Positions 1 through 8,884 of a stretch of 64,000 nt of DNA are shown piece after piece. A program made the position numbers and the translations under genes. Location of the stretch: the NCBI RefSeq assembly GCF_004684345.1, contig NZ_CP038469.1:2604001-2668000 (forward strand). Reading direction: 5' to 3'. The notes below the pieces were generated by a model, which was not told where the DNA came from, ran no database searches, and worked only from the letters and a program-made list of their open reading frames with translations. The stretch's first letter is position 1, and each line of letters starts with the position of its first letter. This DNA comes from Citrobacter tructae. Lineage in GTDB: Bacteria; Pseudomonadota; Gammaproteobacteria; Enterobacterales; Enterobacteriaceae.

Positions 1-488
1 GCCTGCTGCTGTGGATGCAGAAAGTGTACGGCGATAAAGCCCCTGAGGCTTGGCAGAAACTGGCGGCGAAAACCGTCACCGTCACCAAGGGCTGGAGTGA
101 AGCTTACGGCTTGTTCCTGAAGGGTGAAAGCGATCTGGTGCTGAGCTATACCACTTCCCCGGCCTATCACATCATCGAAGAGAAGAAAGACAACTACGCC
201 GCCGCCAATTTTAGCGAAGGACACTATTTGCAAGTTGAAGTCGCCGCGCGCACTGCAGCCAGCAAGCAGCCTGAACTGGCGGAAAAATTCCTGACGTTTA
301 TGGTTTCTCCGGCGTTTCAGAATGCGATTCCAACCGGCAACTGGATGTATCCAGTGACCCAGGTCACGCTTCCCCCAGGCATTGCGCAACTGGAAAAACC
401 GTCTACCGCGCTGGAATTCACCCCGCAGCAGGTCGCTACTCAACGTCAAACCTGGATTAACGCATGGCAACGCGCCGTCAGCCGTTAA
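1..488 (+). CDS. thiB: Thiamine ABC transporter substrate-binding protein (3' part)
   Basis: Periplasmic thiamine, thiamine monophosphate and thiamine diphosphate binding protein that feeds the ThiPQ importer. The window opens inside the gene: reading from base 3 gives about 161 residues, roughly the C-terminal half of the usual ~327-residue protein, so the signal peptide lies outside. Visible family sequence includes TKGWSEAYGLFLKGESDLV, YTTSPAYH and the end QRAVSR, nearly identical to E. coli ThiB. The stop overlaps the start of thiP by 25 bases, indicating translational coupling. The operon's expected TPP riboswitch would lie upstream of this window and cannot be seen. Confidence 0.95.
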   Translation, partial: LLLWMQKVYGDKAPEAWQKLAAKTVTVTKGWSEAYGLFLKGESDLVLSYTTSPAYHIIEEKKDNYAAANFSEGHYLQVEVAARTAASKQPELAEKFLTFMVSPAFQNAIPTGNWMYPVTQVTLPPGIAQLEKPSTALEFTPQQVATQRQTWINAWQRAVSR

Positions 489-2074
489 TTCCCGGCTGGC
501 TGATCCCAGGGCTTTCGGCCGCTACGCTGATAGTGGCTGTCGCCCTGGCGGCATTTCTGGCGCTGTGGCTTAACGCCCCCCAGGGAGACTGGCGCACGCT
601 TTGGCAGGACAGCTACCTGTGGCACGTGGTACGTTTTTCCTTCTGGCAGGCATTTTTATCCGCCGCGCTATCCGTGATTCCGGCAATCTTCCTCGCCCGC
701 GCGCTTTATCGTCGCCGTTTCCCCGGACGTATGGCGCTGCTGCGCCTGTGCGCAATGACGTTGATCCTGCCGGTGCTGGTCGCCGTGTTTGGCATCCTTA
801 GCGTCTACGGTCGCCAGGGTTGGCTGGCCTCTATCTGGCAGGCATTCGGCCTGGAGTGGACGTTTTCACCGTACGGCCTGCAGGGCATTCTGCTGGCCCA
901 CGTCTTTTTCAATCTCCCAATGGCGAGTCGTTTACTGCTGCAGTCGCTGGAGAATATTCCCGGCGAACAGCGGCAGCTAGCCGCACAATTGGGCATGCGC
1001 GGCTGGCATTTCTTCCGCTTTGTCGAATGGCCGTGGCTGCGCCGCCAGATCCCCCCCGTGGCGGCGCTCATCTTTATGCTGTGCTTCGCCAGTTTTGCTA
1101 CCGTGCTATCACTCGGTGGCGGCCCACAAGCGACCACCATAGAACTGGCTATCTATCAGGCGCTGAGTTTCGACTACGATCCCGCGCGCGCCGCTATGCT
1201 GGCGCTGATCCAAATGATTTGCTGCTTAGCGCTGGTGCTGCTCAGCCAACGTTTGAGCCGGGCGATCGCCCCAGGCACGACGCTGGTCCAGGGCTGGCGC
1301 GATCCCGACGACCGCCTGCACAGTCGACTGGCCGACTCACTACTGATTATTCTGGCGCTGCTGCTGTTACTGCCGCCACTGCTGGCGGTGATTATCGATG
1401 GTTTCAACCGCCATATACTGGATGTGCTTGCACAGCCCATATTGTGGCAAGCCCTGTGGACCTCGTTGCGCATTGCGCTGGCGGCAGGAGCGTTATGCGT
1501 TGTACTCACCATGATGCTGCTGTGGAGCAGTCGCGAACTGCGTGCCCGACAGCAGGTACTGGCAGGTCAGGCGCTGGAGCTTAGCGGCATGCTGATCCTC
1601 GCCATGCCGGGCATCGTGCTGGCTACCGGATTTTTCCTGCTGCTCAACAATAGTATCGGACTGCCAGACTCTGCAGACGGCATTGTGATTTTTACCAATG
1701 CGCTGATGGCCATCCCCTACGCGCTGAAAGTACTGGAAAACCCGATGCGTGACGTGACGGCACGCTACAGTATGTTGTGTCAGTCTTTAGGAATTGAAGG
1801 GTGGTCACGGCTGAAAGTGGTTGAGTTGCGTGCACTGAAGCGTCCGCTGGCGCAGGCGATGGCTTTTGCCTGTGTACTGTCGATTGGTGATTTTGGCGTG
1901 GTAGCACTGTTTGGCAACGAGGATTTCCGCACGCTACCGTTTTATCTGTATCAGCAGATTGGCTCCTATCGCAGCCAGGATGGTGCAGTCACCGCATTAT
2001 TGCTGCTGTTCCTGTGCTTTACGCTGTTTACCGTTATTGAGAAATTACCGGGTCGAAATGTTAAAACTGATTGA
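464..2074 (+). CDS. thiP: Thiamine ABC transporter permease ThiP
   Basis: Inner-membrane permease of the thiamine importer, 536 residues, the E. coli length. It is a fused duplication of two binding-protein-dependent permease units, with many hydrophobic segments over its full length. Each half carries an EAA-type cytoplasmic loop that docks the ATPase: around residues 164-190 (EQRQLAAQLGMRGWHFF) and 430-460 (ARYSMLCQSLGIEGWSRLK). The ATG at 464 lies inside the end of thiB and gives the N-terminus MATRRQPLIPGW, matching E. coli. The end overlaps thiQ by 17 bases, so thiBPQ looks like one coupled operon. Confidence 0.97.
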   Translation: MATRRQPLIPGWLIPGLSAATLIVAVALAAFLALWLNAPQGDWRTLWQDSYLWHVVRFSFWQAFLSAALSVIPAIFLARALYRRRFPGRMALLRLCAMTLILPVLVAVFGILSVYGRQGWLASIWQAFGLEWTFSPYGLQGILLAHVFFNLPMASRLLLQSLENIPGEQRQLAAQLGMRGWHFFRFVEWPWLRRQIPPVAALIFMLCFASFATVLSLGGGPQATTIELAIYQALSFDYDPARAAMLALIQMICCLALVLLSQRLSRAIAPGTTLVQGWRDPDDRLHSRLADSLLIILALLLLLPPLLAVIIDGFNRHILDVLAQPILWQALWTSLRIALAAGALCVVLTMMLLWSSRELRARQQVLAGQALELSGMLILAMPGIVLATGFFLLLNNSIGLPDSADGIVIFTNALMAIPYALKVLENPMRDVTARYSMLCQSLGIEGWSRLKVVELRALKRPLAQAMAFACVLSIGDFGVVALFGNEDFRTLPFYLYQQIGSYRSQDGAVTALLLLFLCFTLFTVIEKLPGRNVKTD

Positions 2075-2759
2075 TATCACATGGCTGTATCACCATTTGC
2101 CCATGCGCTTTTCGCTGTCGATCGCCCGCGGTGAGCAGGTCGCCGTGCTCGGACCCAGCGGTGCCGGAAAAAGCACGCTTTTGAACCTGATTGCCGGTTT
2201 TCTGGCACCAGCCAGCGGCACAATGTTGATTGAGGGAGAAGATCACACGATCACGCCGCCTTCTCGTCGGCCTGTCTCGATGCTTTTTCAGGAAAACAAT
2301 CTGTTCAGCCACCTGAGCGTACAACAGAACATCGCTCTCGGTCTCAATCCGGGGTTGAAACTGAACGCACAACAGCGGGATAAAATGCACCACATTGCCC
2401 GGCAGATGGGGCTCGACACGCTGCTGGAGCGGCTTCCCGGCGAGCTTTCCGGCGGGCAGCGACAGCGCGTGGCGCTGGCGCGTTGCCTGGTGCGGGAACA
2501 ACCCATTTTGCTGCTTGATGAACCATTCTCCGCACTCGACCCTGCGCTGCGTCAGGAGATGCTAACGCTGGTGGCCGACGTTTGTCGTGAGAAGCAATTG
2601 ACTCTGCTGATGGTGTCACACAGCGTAGAAGACGCCGCGCGTATTGCGCCACGCTCAATCGTTGTCGCCGACGGACGCATTGCGTGGCAAGGCAAAACGG
2701 ATGAATTGTTAAGCGGTCACACCAACGCCTCAGCATTGCTCGGCATTGAACGTCAGTAG
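2058..2759 (+). CDS. thiQ: Thiamine ABC transporter ATP-binding protein ThiQ
   Basis: ATPase subunit that powers thiamine uptake through ThiP, 233 residues. ABC motifs appear in order: Walker A GPSGAGKST near residue 32, signature LSGGQRQR near 130, Walker B ILLLDEP near 151, and the H-loop VSHS near 186. The open frame extends upstream to 1911, but the start chosen is the ATG at 2058 (MLKLIDITWLYHH) because similarity to E. coli ThiQ begins there and the upstream part is a shadow of thiP. The 3' end overlaps the convergent yabI by 7 bases, with no obvious terminator between them. Confidence 0.96.
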   Translation: MLKLIDITWLYHHLPMRFSLSIARGEQVAVLGPSGAGKSTLLNLIAGFLAPASGTMLIEGEDHTITPPSRRPVSMLFQENNLFSHLSVQQNIALGLNPGLKLNAQQRDKMHHIARQMGLDTLLERLPGELSGGQRQRVALARCLVREQPILLLDEPFSALDPALRQEMLTLVADVCREKQLTLLMVSHSVEDAARIAPRSIVVADGRIAWQGKTDELLSGHTNASALLGIERQ

Positions 2760-3520
2760 CCAACGACTTTGCGCAAAATATTAATATAGACAGGCATCAA
2801 TGGATGGCGCACCAGGGCAACCAGCGCCACAACACCGATACCGAGAACAAGCGGTGCCAGATACAGCAGACGACCTCGCGGCAACCAGGCGCTTAAGCGA
2901 TCGACAGCGGCTTTGCCGCTTCGCCACAGTCGCCAGCACAACCAGCCCCCAACCCACAGCAGCAGCGCGGTCGCCAGCAACAGCCATTTGAAATCGCCAC
3001 TTTGTACATCGGAGGGAATATCTATTGCCGCACCCGCCAGGATACCCGGCAGAAAATAGAACGGTGGCCACAGTACGCAGCCGATGATATTGGGCACAAT
3101 AAATTTCGCGACAGGCAGATCCAGCATCCCCGCCACCATCGGCACCAGCGGTCGCGTCGGGCCAACAAAACGTCCTACCAGAATAGTAAACATGCTGTGC
3201 TGATGGAGCGCATGCTCAGTTTTATCCAGTAACGCTTTGTTCTTTTTCATAAAAGACCAGCGGTGCAGCGGCTTTTTAAAACGCCACCCCAACCAGAAGG
3301 AGATCCAGTCGCCCATCAGACAACCGACAATGCCCGCAAGCCAGGCGTGCCAGAAGTTTAGTTCACCGCTGCCAATCAGCGCACCCAGTCCGGCCATCAA
3401 CACGGTGCCAGGCAGAATCAGGCCAACCAGCGCCAGCGACTCCAAAAAGGCCACCAGAAGTACGGCGATCAGAGAGTACAGGGCGGACTGGAGGATAAAG
3501 TGTTCCAGCAATGCTTGCAT
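2753..3520 (-). CDS. yabI: DedA family inner-membrane protein YabI
   Basis: Polytopic inner-membrane protein of the DedA/Tvp38 family, 255 residues. E. coli DedA proteins are redundantly needed for membrane homeostasis and are linked to lipid carrier recycling; the exact role of YabI is unsettled. Family marks are the acidic LPGTVLMAGLGALIG region (about 36-50), GDWISFWLGW (70-79) and GRFVGPTRPLVPMVAGM (116-132), which contains the conserved Arg/Pro residues. The frame is open to 3547, but the ATG at 3520 (MQALLEHFIL) matches the E. coli start. It converges on thiQ and is transcribed away from araC. Confidence 0.93.
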   Translation of the reverse strand: MQALLEHFILQSALYSLIAVLLVAFLESLALVGLILPGTVLMAGLGALIGSGELNFWHAWLAGIVGCLMGDWISFWLGWRFKKPLHRWSFMKKNKALLDKTEHALHQHSMFTILVGRFVGPTRPLVPMVAGMLDLPVAKFIVPNIIGCVLWPPFYFLPGILAGAAIDIPSDVQSGDFKWLLLATALLLWVGGWLCWRLWRSGKAAVDRLSAWLPRGRLLYLAPLVLGIGVVALVALVRHPLMPVYINILRKVVGY

Positions 3521-3639
3521 AATGTGTCCGTCAGATTTTCGAAGCAAGGATTCTGATAACCCTTCTCAACTTCGTCAAGCCATCATTTGTCTGAATAGTT
3601 TGCGAGATATGACAACTTTTCGGACACATCATTCACTTT

Positions 3640-4485
3640 TTATTCACAGCCGGCACGAAACTCGCTCGGGCTCGCGCCAGTACATTTTTTAAAAACGCGG
3701 GAGAAATATAGCTGATCGTCAAACCCGACGTTGCGACCGACGGTAGCAATCGGCATGCGCGTGGTGCTTAACAAGAGCTTCGCCTGGCTGATACGCTGAT
3801 CCTCACGCCAGCTCAGTACGCTGATACCGAGCTGCTGGCGGAACAGATGCGACAAACGAGAAGGCGACAGACAGACATGCTGCGCGACGCTGGCAATATC
3901 AAAATTGCTGTCCGCCAGGTGATCGCTGATGTACTGGCAGGCATCGCGCACGCGGTTATCCATTGGCGGATGCAGCGATTCGTTAATCGCTTCCATACGT
4001 CTGAGCAGCAGTTGTTCAAGCAAGTTAATCGCCAGCAGTTCGGAGTAGCGTCCTTCCCGTTGCCCGGCACTGATTATCTGCCCGAATAGTTCGTTGAAGT
4101 GCGGCTGATGCGCTTCATCCGGTCGAAAGAAGCCGGTCTGGGCAAAAATAGCTGGCCAGGTGAGCCACTCCTGCCAGTAAGCACGAGGCCGAAAGTAGAC
4201 CCACTGGTGATACCATTCGCTGGCATCGGGATGGCGGCCGTAATGGTGAACTTCACCCGGAGGAAACAGCAAAATATCACCCGGCCGGCAGACAAACTGC
4301 TTGCCCTGATTGTTGATGACCCCTTCCCCACGAATAGTCAGGTTCAGGATATAACCCTTCATACCCAGCGGCCTGTCGATAAAAAAATCCAGGTATCCGT
4401 TCGCCTCGATAGGGGTTAATCCCGCCACTAAATGTGCGTTAAATGAGTAGCCCGGCAACAGGGGATCGTTTTGCGGTTCAGCCAT
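3640..4485 (-). CDS. araC: Arabinose operon regulator AraC
   Basis: Dual activator/repressor of araBAD and itself. The N-terminal cupin domain keeps the known arabinose contacts at the E. coli numbering: Pro8, Thr24, Arg38, Tyr82 and Trp95. The C-terminal AraC/XylS domain has two helix-turn-helices, around residues 195-215 (FDIASVAQHVCLSPSRLSH) and 245-265. The protein is 281 residues and ends SEFRAGCE, about 11 residues shorter than E. coli K-12 AraC and like the form known from Salmonella and Citrobacter. It is divergent from araB across a 339-bp control region containing araO2, O1, CRP and I sites. Confidence 0.97.
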   Translation of the reverse strand: MAEPQNDPLLPGYSFNAHLVAGLTPIEANGYLDFFIDRPLGMKGYILNLTIRGEGVINNQGKQFVCRPGDILLFPPGEVHHYGRHPDASEWYHQWVYFRPRAYWQEWLTWPAIFAQTGFFRPDEAHQPHFNELFGQIISAGQREGRYSELLAINLLEQLLLRRMEAINESLHPPMDNRVRDACQYISDHLADSNFDIASVAQHVCLSPSRLSHLFRQQLGISVLSWREDQRISQAKLLLSTTRMPIATVGRNVGFDDQLYFSRVFKKCTGASPSEFRAGCE

Positions 4486-4513
4486 AATTTCAATACTCCC
4501 GGTGTTCTGATAA

Positions 4514-4530
4514 GAAACAAATCGTCCATA
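4514..4530. promoter_or_regulatory. araO2 operator half-site
   Basis: The motif GAAACAAATCGTCCATA just upstream of the araC start matches the E. coli araO2 core (GAAACCAATTGTCCATA) at most positions. In E. coli AraC bound here loops to araI1, about 210 bp away, to repress PBAD; the spacing to the araI1 match at 4726 is similar here. Confidence 0.8.
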
Positions 4531-4650
4531 TTATGCAAGACATCCTCGCCGTCGCCCCTGTAGACCGCTGTGGTTTCAGTGATGGACCATCAACCCCGCT
4601 TGTGAAAAGCACTTTGCAAAAAACATGTCCTACGCCAACGATAAAAATGG

Positions 4651-4693
4651 CTAACAAAAGTGTCTATAACTACGGCAGAAATGTCCACATTGA
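4651..4693. promoter_or_regulatory. araO1 operator (AraC autoregulation)
   Basis: The segment beginning CTAACAAAAGTGTCTATAA and ending GTCCACATTGA is almost identical to E. coli araO1L/O1R, through which AraC represses its own promoter. It lies in the middle of the araC-araB intergenic region. Confidence 0.8.
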
Positions 4694-4696
4694 ATA

Positions 4697-4714
4697 TTTG
4701 CACGGCGTCACACT
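4697..4714. promoter_or_regulatory. CRP site of the ara control region
   Basis: TTTGCACGGCGTCACACT is the same sequence as the E. coli CRP site shared by PC and PBAD: an imperfect TGTGA-like half followed by TCACA. It lies directly upstream of the araI match, as expected for catabolite control of arabinose use. Confidence 0.85.
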
Positions 4715-4725
4715 TTGTGATGTAA

Positions 4726-4824
4726 CAGCATTTTAGTCCATAAGATTAGCGAATCCTGCCTGACGGTTTTTACCCCCATTATCTACTGTTTATCCATACC
4801 CGTATTTTTGGATGGAGTAAGACG
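4726..4824 (+). promoter_or_regulatory. araI1-I2 and PBAD promoter
   Basis: araI1 (AGCATTTTAGTCCATA, 4727-4742) and araI2 (AGCGAATCCTGCCTGA, 4748-4763) are direct AraC half-sites in the E. coli arrangement. They abut a weak -35 (CTGACG, 4760-4765) and a -10 TACTGT (4784-4789), placing the start of transcription near 4797. A GGAG ribosome site at 4814-4817 precedes the araB ATG at 4825. Confidence 0.85.
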
Positions 4825-6534
4825 ATGGCGATTGCAATTGGCCTCGATTTTGGTAGTGATTCAGTACGCGCTCTGGTGGTGGAATGTGCCACCGGCGAGG
4901 AGATCGCCACCAGCGTAGAGTGGTACCCGCGTTGGCAGGAAGGACAATATTGCGATGGCCCAAACAACCAGTTTCGTCATCACCCGCGTGACTACATTGA
5001 ATCCATGGAATCAGCGCTGAAAACCGTTCTTGCCGAACTGAGTGCAGAACAACGTGCAGCAGTGGTCGGGATTGGTGTGGACAGTACCGGCTCAACCCCA
5101 GCGCCCATCGATGCCGACGGCAACGTCCTGGCGCTGCGACCGGAATTCGCCGAAAACCCGAACGCGATGTTCGTCCTGTGGAAAGATCACACCTCAGTTG
5201 AAGAAGCCGAAGAAATTACCCGCCTGTGCCATACGCCGGGCAAGGTCGATTACTCCCGCTATATTGGGGGCATTTATTCCAGCGAATGGTTCTGGGCAAA
5301 AATCCTCCACGTGACTCGCCAGGACGACGCGGTCGCGCAGGCTGCCGTGTCCTGGATTGAGCTGTGCGACTGGATCCCAGCCTTGCTCTCTGACACCACG
5401 CGTCCGCAGGATATTCGTCGCGGGCGCTGTAGCGCCGGGCATAAATCCCTGTGGCATGAAAGCTGGGGTGGCCTGCCACCTGCCAGCTTCTTTGATGAAC
5501 TCGACCCGCTCATCAACCAACACCTGCAATACCCGATGTTCACCGACACCTTCACCGCCGACCTGCCGGTTGGCACGCTGAGCGCCGAGTGGGCGCAGCG
5601 TCTGGGACTACCGGAAAGCGTGGTGATTGCTGGCGGCGCTTTTGACTGCCATATGGGCGCGGTCGGTGCGGGCGCACAACCCAATACGCTGGTGAAAGTC
5701 ATCGGCACGTCGACCTGCGACATTCTGATTGCCGACAAACACAGCGTCGGCGAACGTGCGGTGAAAGGCATTTGCGGCCAGGTTGATGGCAGCGTCGTAC
5801 CGCATTTTATTGGCCTGGAGGCGGGTCAGTCTGCCTTCGGCGATATCTATGCCTGGTTTAGCCGCGTGCTGAGCTGGCCGCTGGAGCAGCTTGCCGTGCA
5901 GCACCCGGAGCTGAAAACGCAGATTAAAGCCAGCCAAAAGCACCTGCTGCCTGCACTGACCGAAGCCTGGGCAAAAAATCCGTCTCTGGATCATCTGCCG
6001 GTGGTACTCGACTGGTTCAACGGCCGCCGTACGCCAAATGCCAACCAGCGCCTGAAAGGGGTCATCACCGATCTCAATCTGGCAACCGACGCACCGGCGC
6101 TGTTTGGCGGCCTGATTGCTGCAACGGCGTTTGGCGCACGCGCCATCATGGAATGCTTCACCGAACAAGGTATTGCGGTTAACAACGTGATGGCGCTTGG
6201 CGGCATCGCCCGTAAAAACCCGGTCATCATGCAAGCCTGCTGCGATGTGCTTAACCGTCCGCTACAGATTGTTGCGTCAGACCAGTGCTGCGCACTCGGT
6301 GCGGCTATCTTTGCCGCCGTTGCCGCGAAAGTACACGCCGATATCCCTGCCGCGCAGCAAAAAATGGCGAGTGCCGTGGAAAACACACTGCAACCTCGCC
6401 CAGAGCAGGCTCAACGTTTTGAACAGCTTTACCGCCGCTACCAACAGTGGGCGGTTAGCGCTGAACAACAATACCTTCCGACAGCCGCACCGGCGCAAAA
6501 AGCCCCGGTAGACCAGGCAACCCTGACACATTAA
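4825..6534 (+). CDS. araB: L-ribulokinase
   Basis: Phosphorylates L-ribulose to L-ribulose-5-phosphate with ATP, the second step of arabinose catabolism, in the cytoplasm. It is a 569-residue FGGY-family kinase, close to the 566 of E. coli. The N-terminal actin-fold motif GLDFGSDSVRALVV starts near residue 7, the substrate/phosphate segment VGIGVDSTGSTPAP near 80, and the C-terminal ATPase segment MALGGIARKNPVIMQACC near 455. First gene of araBAD, directly under PBAD; araA follows after 10 bases. Confidence 0.98.
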   Translation: MAIAIGLDFGSDSVRALVVECATGEEIATSVEWYPRWQEGQYCDGPNNQFRHHPRDYIESMESALKTVLAELSAEQRAAVVGIGVDSTGSTPAPIDADGNVLALRPEFAENPNAMFVLWKDHTSVEEAEEITRLCHTPGKVDYSRYIGGIYSSEWFWAKILHVTRQDDAVAQAAVSWIELCDWIPALLSDTTRPQDIRRGRCSAGHKSLWHESWGGLPPASFFDELDPLINQHLQYPMFTDTFTADLPVGTLSAEWAQRLGLPESVVIAGGAFDCHMGAVGAGAQPNTLVKVIGTSTCDILIADKHSVGERAVKGICGQVDGSVVPHFIGLEAGQSAFGDIYAWFSRVLSWPLEQLAVQHPELKTQIKASQKHLLPALTEAWAKNPSLDHLPVVLDWFNGRRTPNANQRLKGVITDLNLATDAPALFGGLIAATAFGARAIMECFTEQGIAVNNVMALGGIARKNPVIMQACCDVLNRPLQIVASDQCCALGAAIFAAVAAKVHADIPAAQQKMASAVENTLQPRPEQAQRFEQLYRRYQQWAVSAEQQYLPTAAPAQKAPVDQATLTH

Positions 6535-6544
6535 GGACACGACA

Positions 6545-8047
6545 ATGACGATTTTTGATAACTATGAAGTGTGGTTTGTGATTGGTAGCCAGCACCTGTA
6601 TGGCCCTGAAACCCTGCGTCAGGTAACCCAACATGCCGAGCATGTCGTTAACGCACTGAATACTGAAGCTAAACTACCCTGCAAACTGGTGTTAAAACCG
6701 CTGGGTACTTCACCTGACGAAATTACCGCTATTTGTCGTGACGCTAACTATGACGATCGCTGCGCAGGTCTGGTGGTCTGGCTGCACACCTTCTCTCCGG
6801 CCAAAATGTGGATCAACGGCCTGACCATTCTCAACAAACCGCTAATGCAGTTCCATACCCAATTCAACGCCGCCCTGCCGTGGGACAGCATTGATATGGA
6901 CTTTATGAACTTGAACCAGACCGCACACGGCGGCCGTGAATTTGGCTTCATCGGCGCACGTATGCGCCAGCAGCATGCCGTAGTCACCGGTCATTGGCAG
7001 GATAAACAAGCTCACGAACGTATCGGCTCCTGGATGCGCCAGGCCGTGTCCAAACAGGATACCCGTCATCTGAAAGTCTGCCGTTTTGGCGACAATATGC
7101 GTGAAGTGGCGGTCACTGACGGCGATAAAGTGGCTGCGCAAATCAAATTCGGCTTCTCGGTGAACACCTGGGCTGTAGGCGATCTGGTACAGGTGGTAAA
7201 TGCAGTTAGCGACGGCGAAATCAACGCACTGATCGACGAGTATGAAAGCACCTACACCATGACGGCAGCCACGCAAATCAACGGTGACAAGCGTCAAAAC
7301 GTACTGGAAGCAGCCCGTATCGAACTGGGCATGAAGCGCTTCCTCGAACAGGGCGGATTTCACGCCTTTACCACCACATTTGAAGATTTGCACGGTCTGA
7401 AACAACTGCCAGGCCTGGCCGTACAGCGTCTGATGCAGCAAGGCTACGGCTTTGCGGGCGAAGGCGACTGGAAAACCGCCGCGCTGCTTCGCATCATGAA
7501 GGTGATGTCAACCGGTCTGCAGGGCGGTACCTCATTTATGGAGGATTACACCTACCACTTCGAGAAAGGCAACGATCTGGTACTTGGCTCGCACATGCTG
7601 GAAGTGTGTCCATCCATCGCAGTGGAAGAAAAACCGATCCTCGACGTGCAGCATCTCGGCATTGGCGGTAAAGACGATCCAGCCCGTCTTATCTTCAACA
7701 CCAAAACCGGCCCAGCCGTCGTTGCCAGCCTGATTGATCTCGGCGATCGCTATCGCCTGCTGGTCAACTGCATCGACACGGTACAAACGCCGCACGACCT
7801 GCCGAAACTGCCGGTGGCGAATGCGCTGTGGAGAGCCCAGCCGGATCTGCCAACGGCTTCTGAAGCGTGGATCCTTGCCGGTGGCGCGCACCACACCGTC
7901 TTCAGCCATGCGCTGGATCTGAATGACATGCGTCAGTTCGCTGAAATGCACGATATTGAGATCGCCGTGATCGACAACGATACCCGCCTGCCGACCTTTA
8001 AGGACGCGCTGCGCTGGAACGACGTGTATTACGGTTTTAAACGCTAA
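6545..8047 (+). CDS. araA: L-arabinose isomerase
   Basis: Converts L-arabinose to L-ribulose, the first catabolic step, in the cytoplasm. Its 500 residues match E. coli in length. The manganese ligands known from the E. coli structure are present at the same numbers: Glu306 (GFAGEGDW), Glu333 (SFMEDYTYHF), His350 (LGSHMLEVC) and His450 (GGAHH). Second gene of araBAD. A REP hairpin follows immediately and separates it from araD. Confidence 0.98.
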   Translation: MTIFDNYEVWFVIGSQHLYGPETLRQVTQHAEHVVNALNTEAKLPCKLVLKPLGTSPDEITAICRDANYDDRCAGLVVWLHTFSPAKMWINGLTILNKPLMQFHTQFNAALPWDSIDMDFMNLNQTAHGGREFGFIGARMRQQHAVVTGHWQDKQAHERIGSWMRQAVSKQDTRHLKVCRFGDNMREVAVTDGDKVAAQIKFGFSVNTWAVGDLVQVVNAVSDGEINALIDEYESTYTMTAATQINGDKRQNVLEAARIELGMKRFLEQGGFHAFTTTFEDLHGLKQLPGLAVQRLMQQGYGFAGEGDWKTAALLRIMKVMSTGLQGGTSFMEDYTYHFEKGNDLVLGSHMLEVCPSIAVEEKPILDVQHLGIGGKDDPARLIFNTKTGPAVVASLIDLGDRYRLLVNCIDTVQTPHDLPKLPVANALWRAQPDLPTASEAWILAGGAHHTVFSHALDLNDMRQFAEMHDIEIAVIDNDTRLPTFKDALRWNDVYYGFKR

Positions 8048-8055
8048 GCGCTTTT

Positions 8056-8087
8056 GCCTGATGGCAGCGTTCATGCCGCCATCAGGC
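8056..8087. repeat. REP element between araA and araD
   Basis: GCCTGATGGCAGC (8056-8068) pairs with GCCGCCATCAGGC (8075-8087) to make a typical REP stem-loop. It lies wholly within the 52-bp araA-araD gap, and the araD ribosome site AGGGAG (8088-8093) starts at its last base. REP hairpins can stabilise upstream mRNA, which would favour araBA over araD message. Confidence 0.8.
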
Positions 8088-8099
8088 AGGGAGAAAAAA

Positions 8100-8795
8100 A
8101 TGCTAGAAGATCTAAAACATCAGGTGCTGGAAGCCAACCTGGCGCTACCGAAACATAACCTGGTGACGCTGACCTGGGGGAACGTCAGCGCCGTCGACCG
8201 TGAACGCGGCGTGTTTGTGATTAAACCTTCCGGGGTCGATTACAGCGTAATGACCGCAGAAGACATGGTGGTGGTCAGTATCGCCACAGGTGAAGTTGTA
8301 GAAGGTAAGAAAAAACCCTCTTCCGATACGCCCACTCACCGTCTTCTGTATCAAGCATTCCCGAGCATTGGCGGCATTGTCCACACTCATTCGCGTCACG
8401 CGACTATCTGGGCGCAGGCAGGTCAGTCGATTCCGGCCACAGGCACCACCCACGCAGACTATTTCTATGGTTCAATTCCCTGCACGCGTAAAATGACCGA
8501 TAGCGAGATTAACGGCGAATATGAGTGGGAAACCGGTAATGTGATCGTTGAAACCTTCGAGAAGCAAGGCATTGACGCAGCGCAAATGCCGGGGGTGCTG
8601 GTGCACTCTCACGGCCCATTTGCGTGGGGGAAAAACGCTGAAGATGCAGTACATAACGCGATTGTACTGGAGGAAGTGGCCTATATGGGCATCTTCTGCC
8701 GCCAACTTGCGCCACAATTGCCGGATATGCAGCAAACTCTGCTGGATAAACATTACCTGCGTAAGCACGGCGCTAAAGCCTATTACGGGCAGTAG
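8100..8795 (+). CDS. araD: L-ribulose-5-phosphate 4-epimerase
   Basis: Epimerises L-ribulose-5-phosphate to D-xylulose-5-phosphate, delivering arabinose carbon to the pentose phosphate pathway. It is a 231-residue class II aldolase-fold enzyme. Zinc ligands His95 and His97 (VHTHSRH) and His171 (VHSHGPF) and the catalytic Asp120 (THADYF) fall at the E. coli positions. The frame is open from 8061, but the ATG at 8100 follows AGGGAG with proper spacing and gives the E. coli N-terminus MLEDLKHQVLEA. Last gene of araBAD. Confidence 0.97.
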   Translation: MLEDLKHQVLEANLALPKHNLVTLTWGNVSAVDRERGVFVIKPSGVDYSVMTAEDMVVVSIATGEVVEGKKKPSSDTPTHRLLYQAFPSIGGIVHTHSRHATIWAQAGQSIPATGTTHADYFYGSIPCTRKMTDSEINGEYEWETGNVIVETFEKQGIDAAQMPGVLVHSHGPFAWGKNAEDAVHNAIVLEEVAYMGIFCRQLAPQLPDMQQTLLDKHYLRKHGAKAYYGQ

Positions 8796-8813
8796 CTGTA
8801 CCAGTCATAACAA

Positions 8814-8829
8814 CTGTATAAAACCACAG
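8814..8829. promoter_or_regulatory. LexA (SOS) box of polB
   Basis: CTGTATAAAACCACAG is an exact CTGT-N8-ACAG LexA box, 56 bp before the polB GTG. E. coli polB (dinA) is SOS-induced through the same kind of site. It overlaps the expected -35 position for a -10 TATAAT at 8850-8855. Confidence 0.9.
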
Positions 8830-8843
8830 CAAACTCATTAGAA

Positions 8844-8870
8844 CCAGGCTATAATAACGCCTGGTTTTTT
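8844..8870 (+). terminator. Intrinsic terminator of araBAD overlapping the polB promoter
   Basis: CCAGGC (8844-8849) pairs with GCCTGG (8859-8864), followed by six T, a compact intrinsic terminator for the araBAD message. Its loop contains TATAAT (8850-8855), a perfect -10 element, so polB transcription would begin inside the right arm and not carry the full hairpin. Confidence 0.7.
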
Positions 8871-8884
8871 GATGGATACACAGC

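Noticed and set aside
4533..4736. Short open frame in the araC-araB gap
   Set aside because: It runs through araO1, the CRP site and araI, which are clearly regulatory DNA, and its translation has no protein character.
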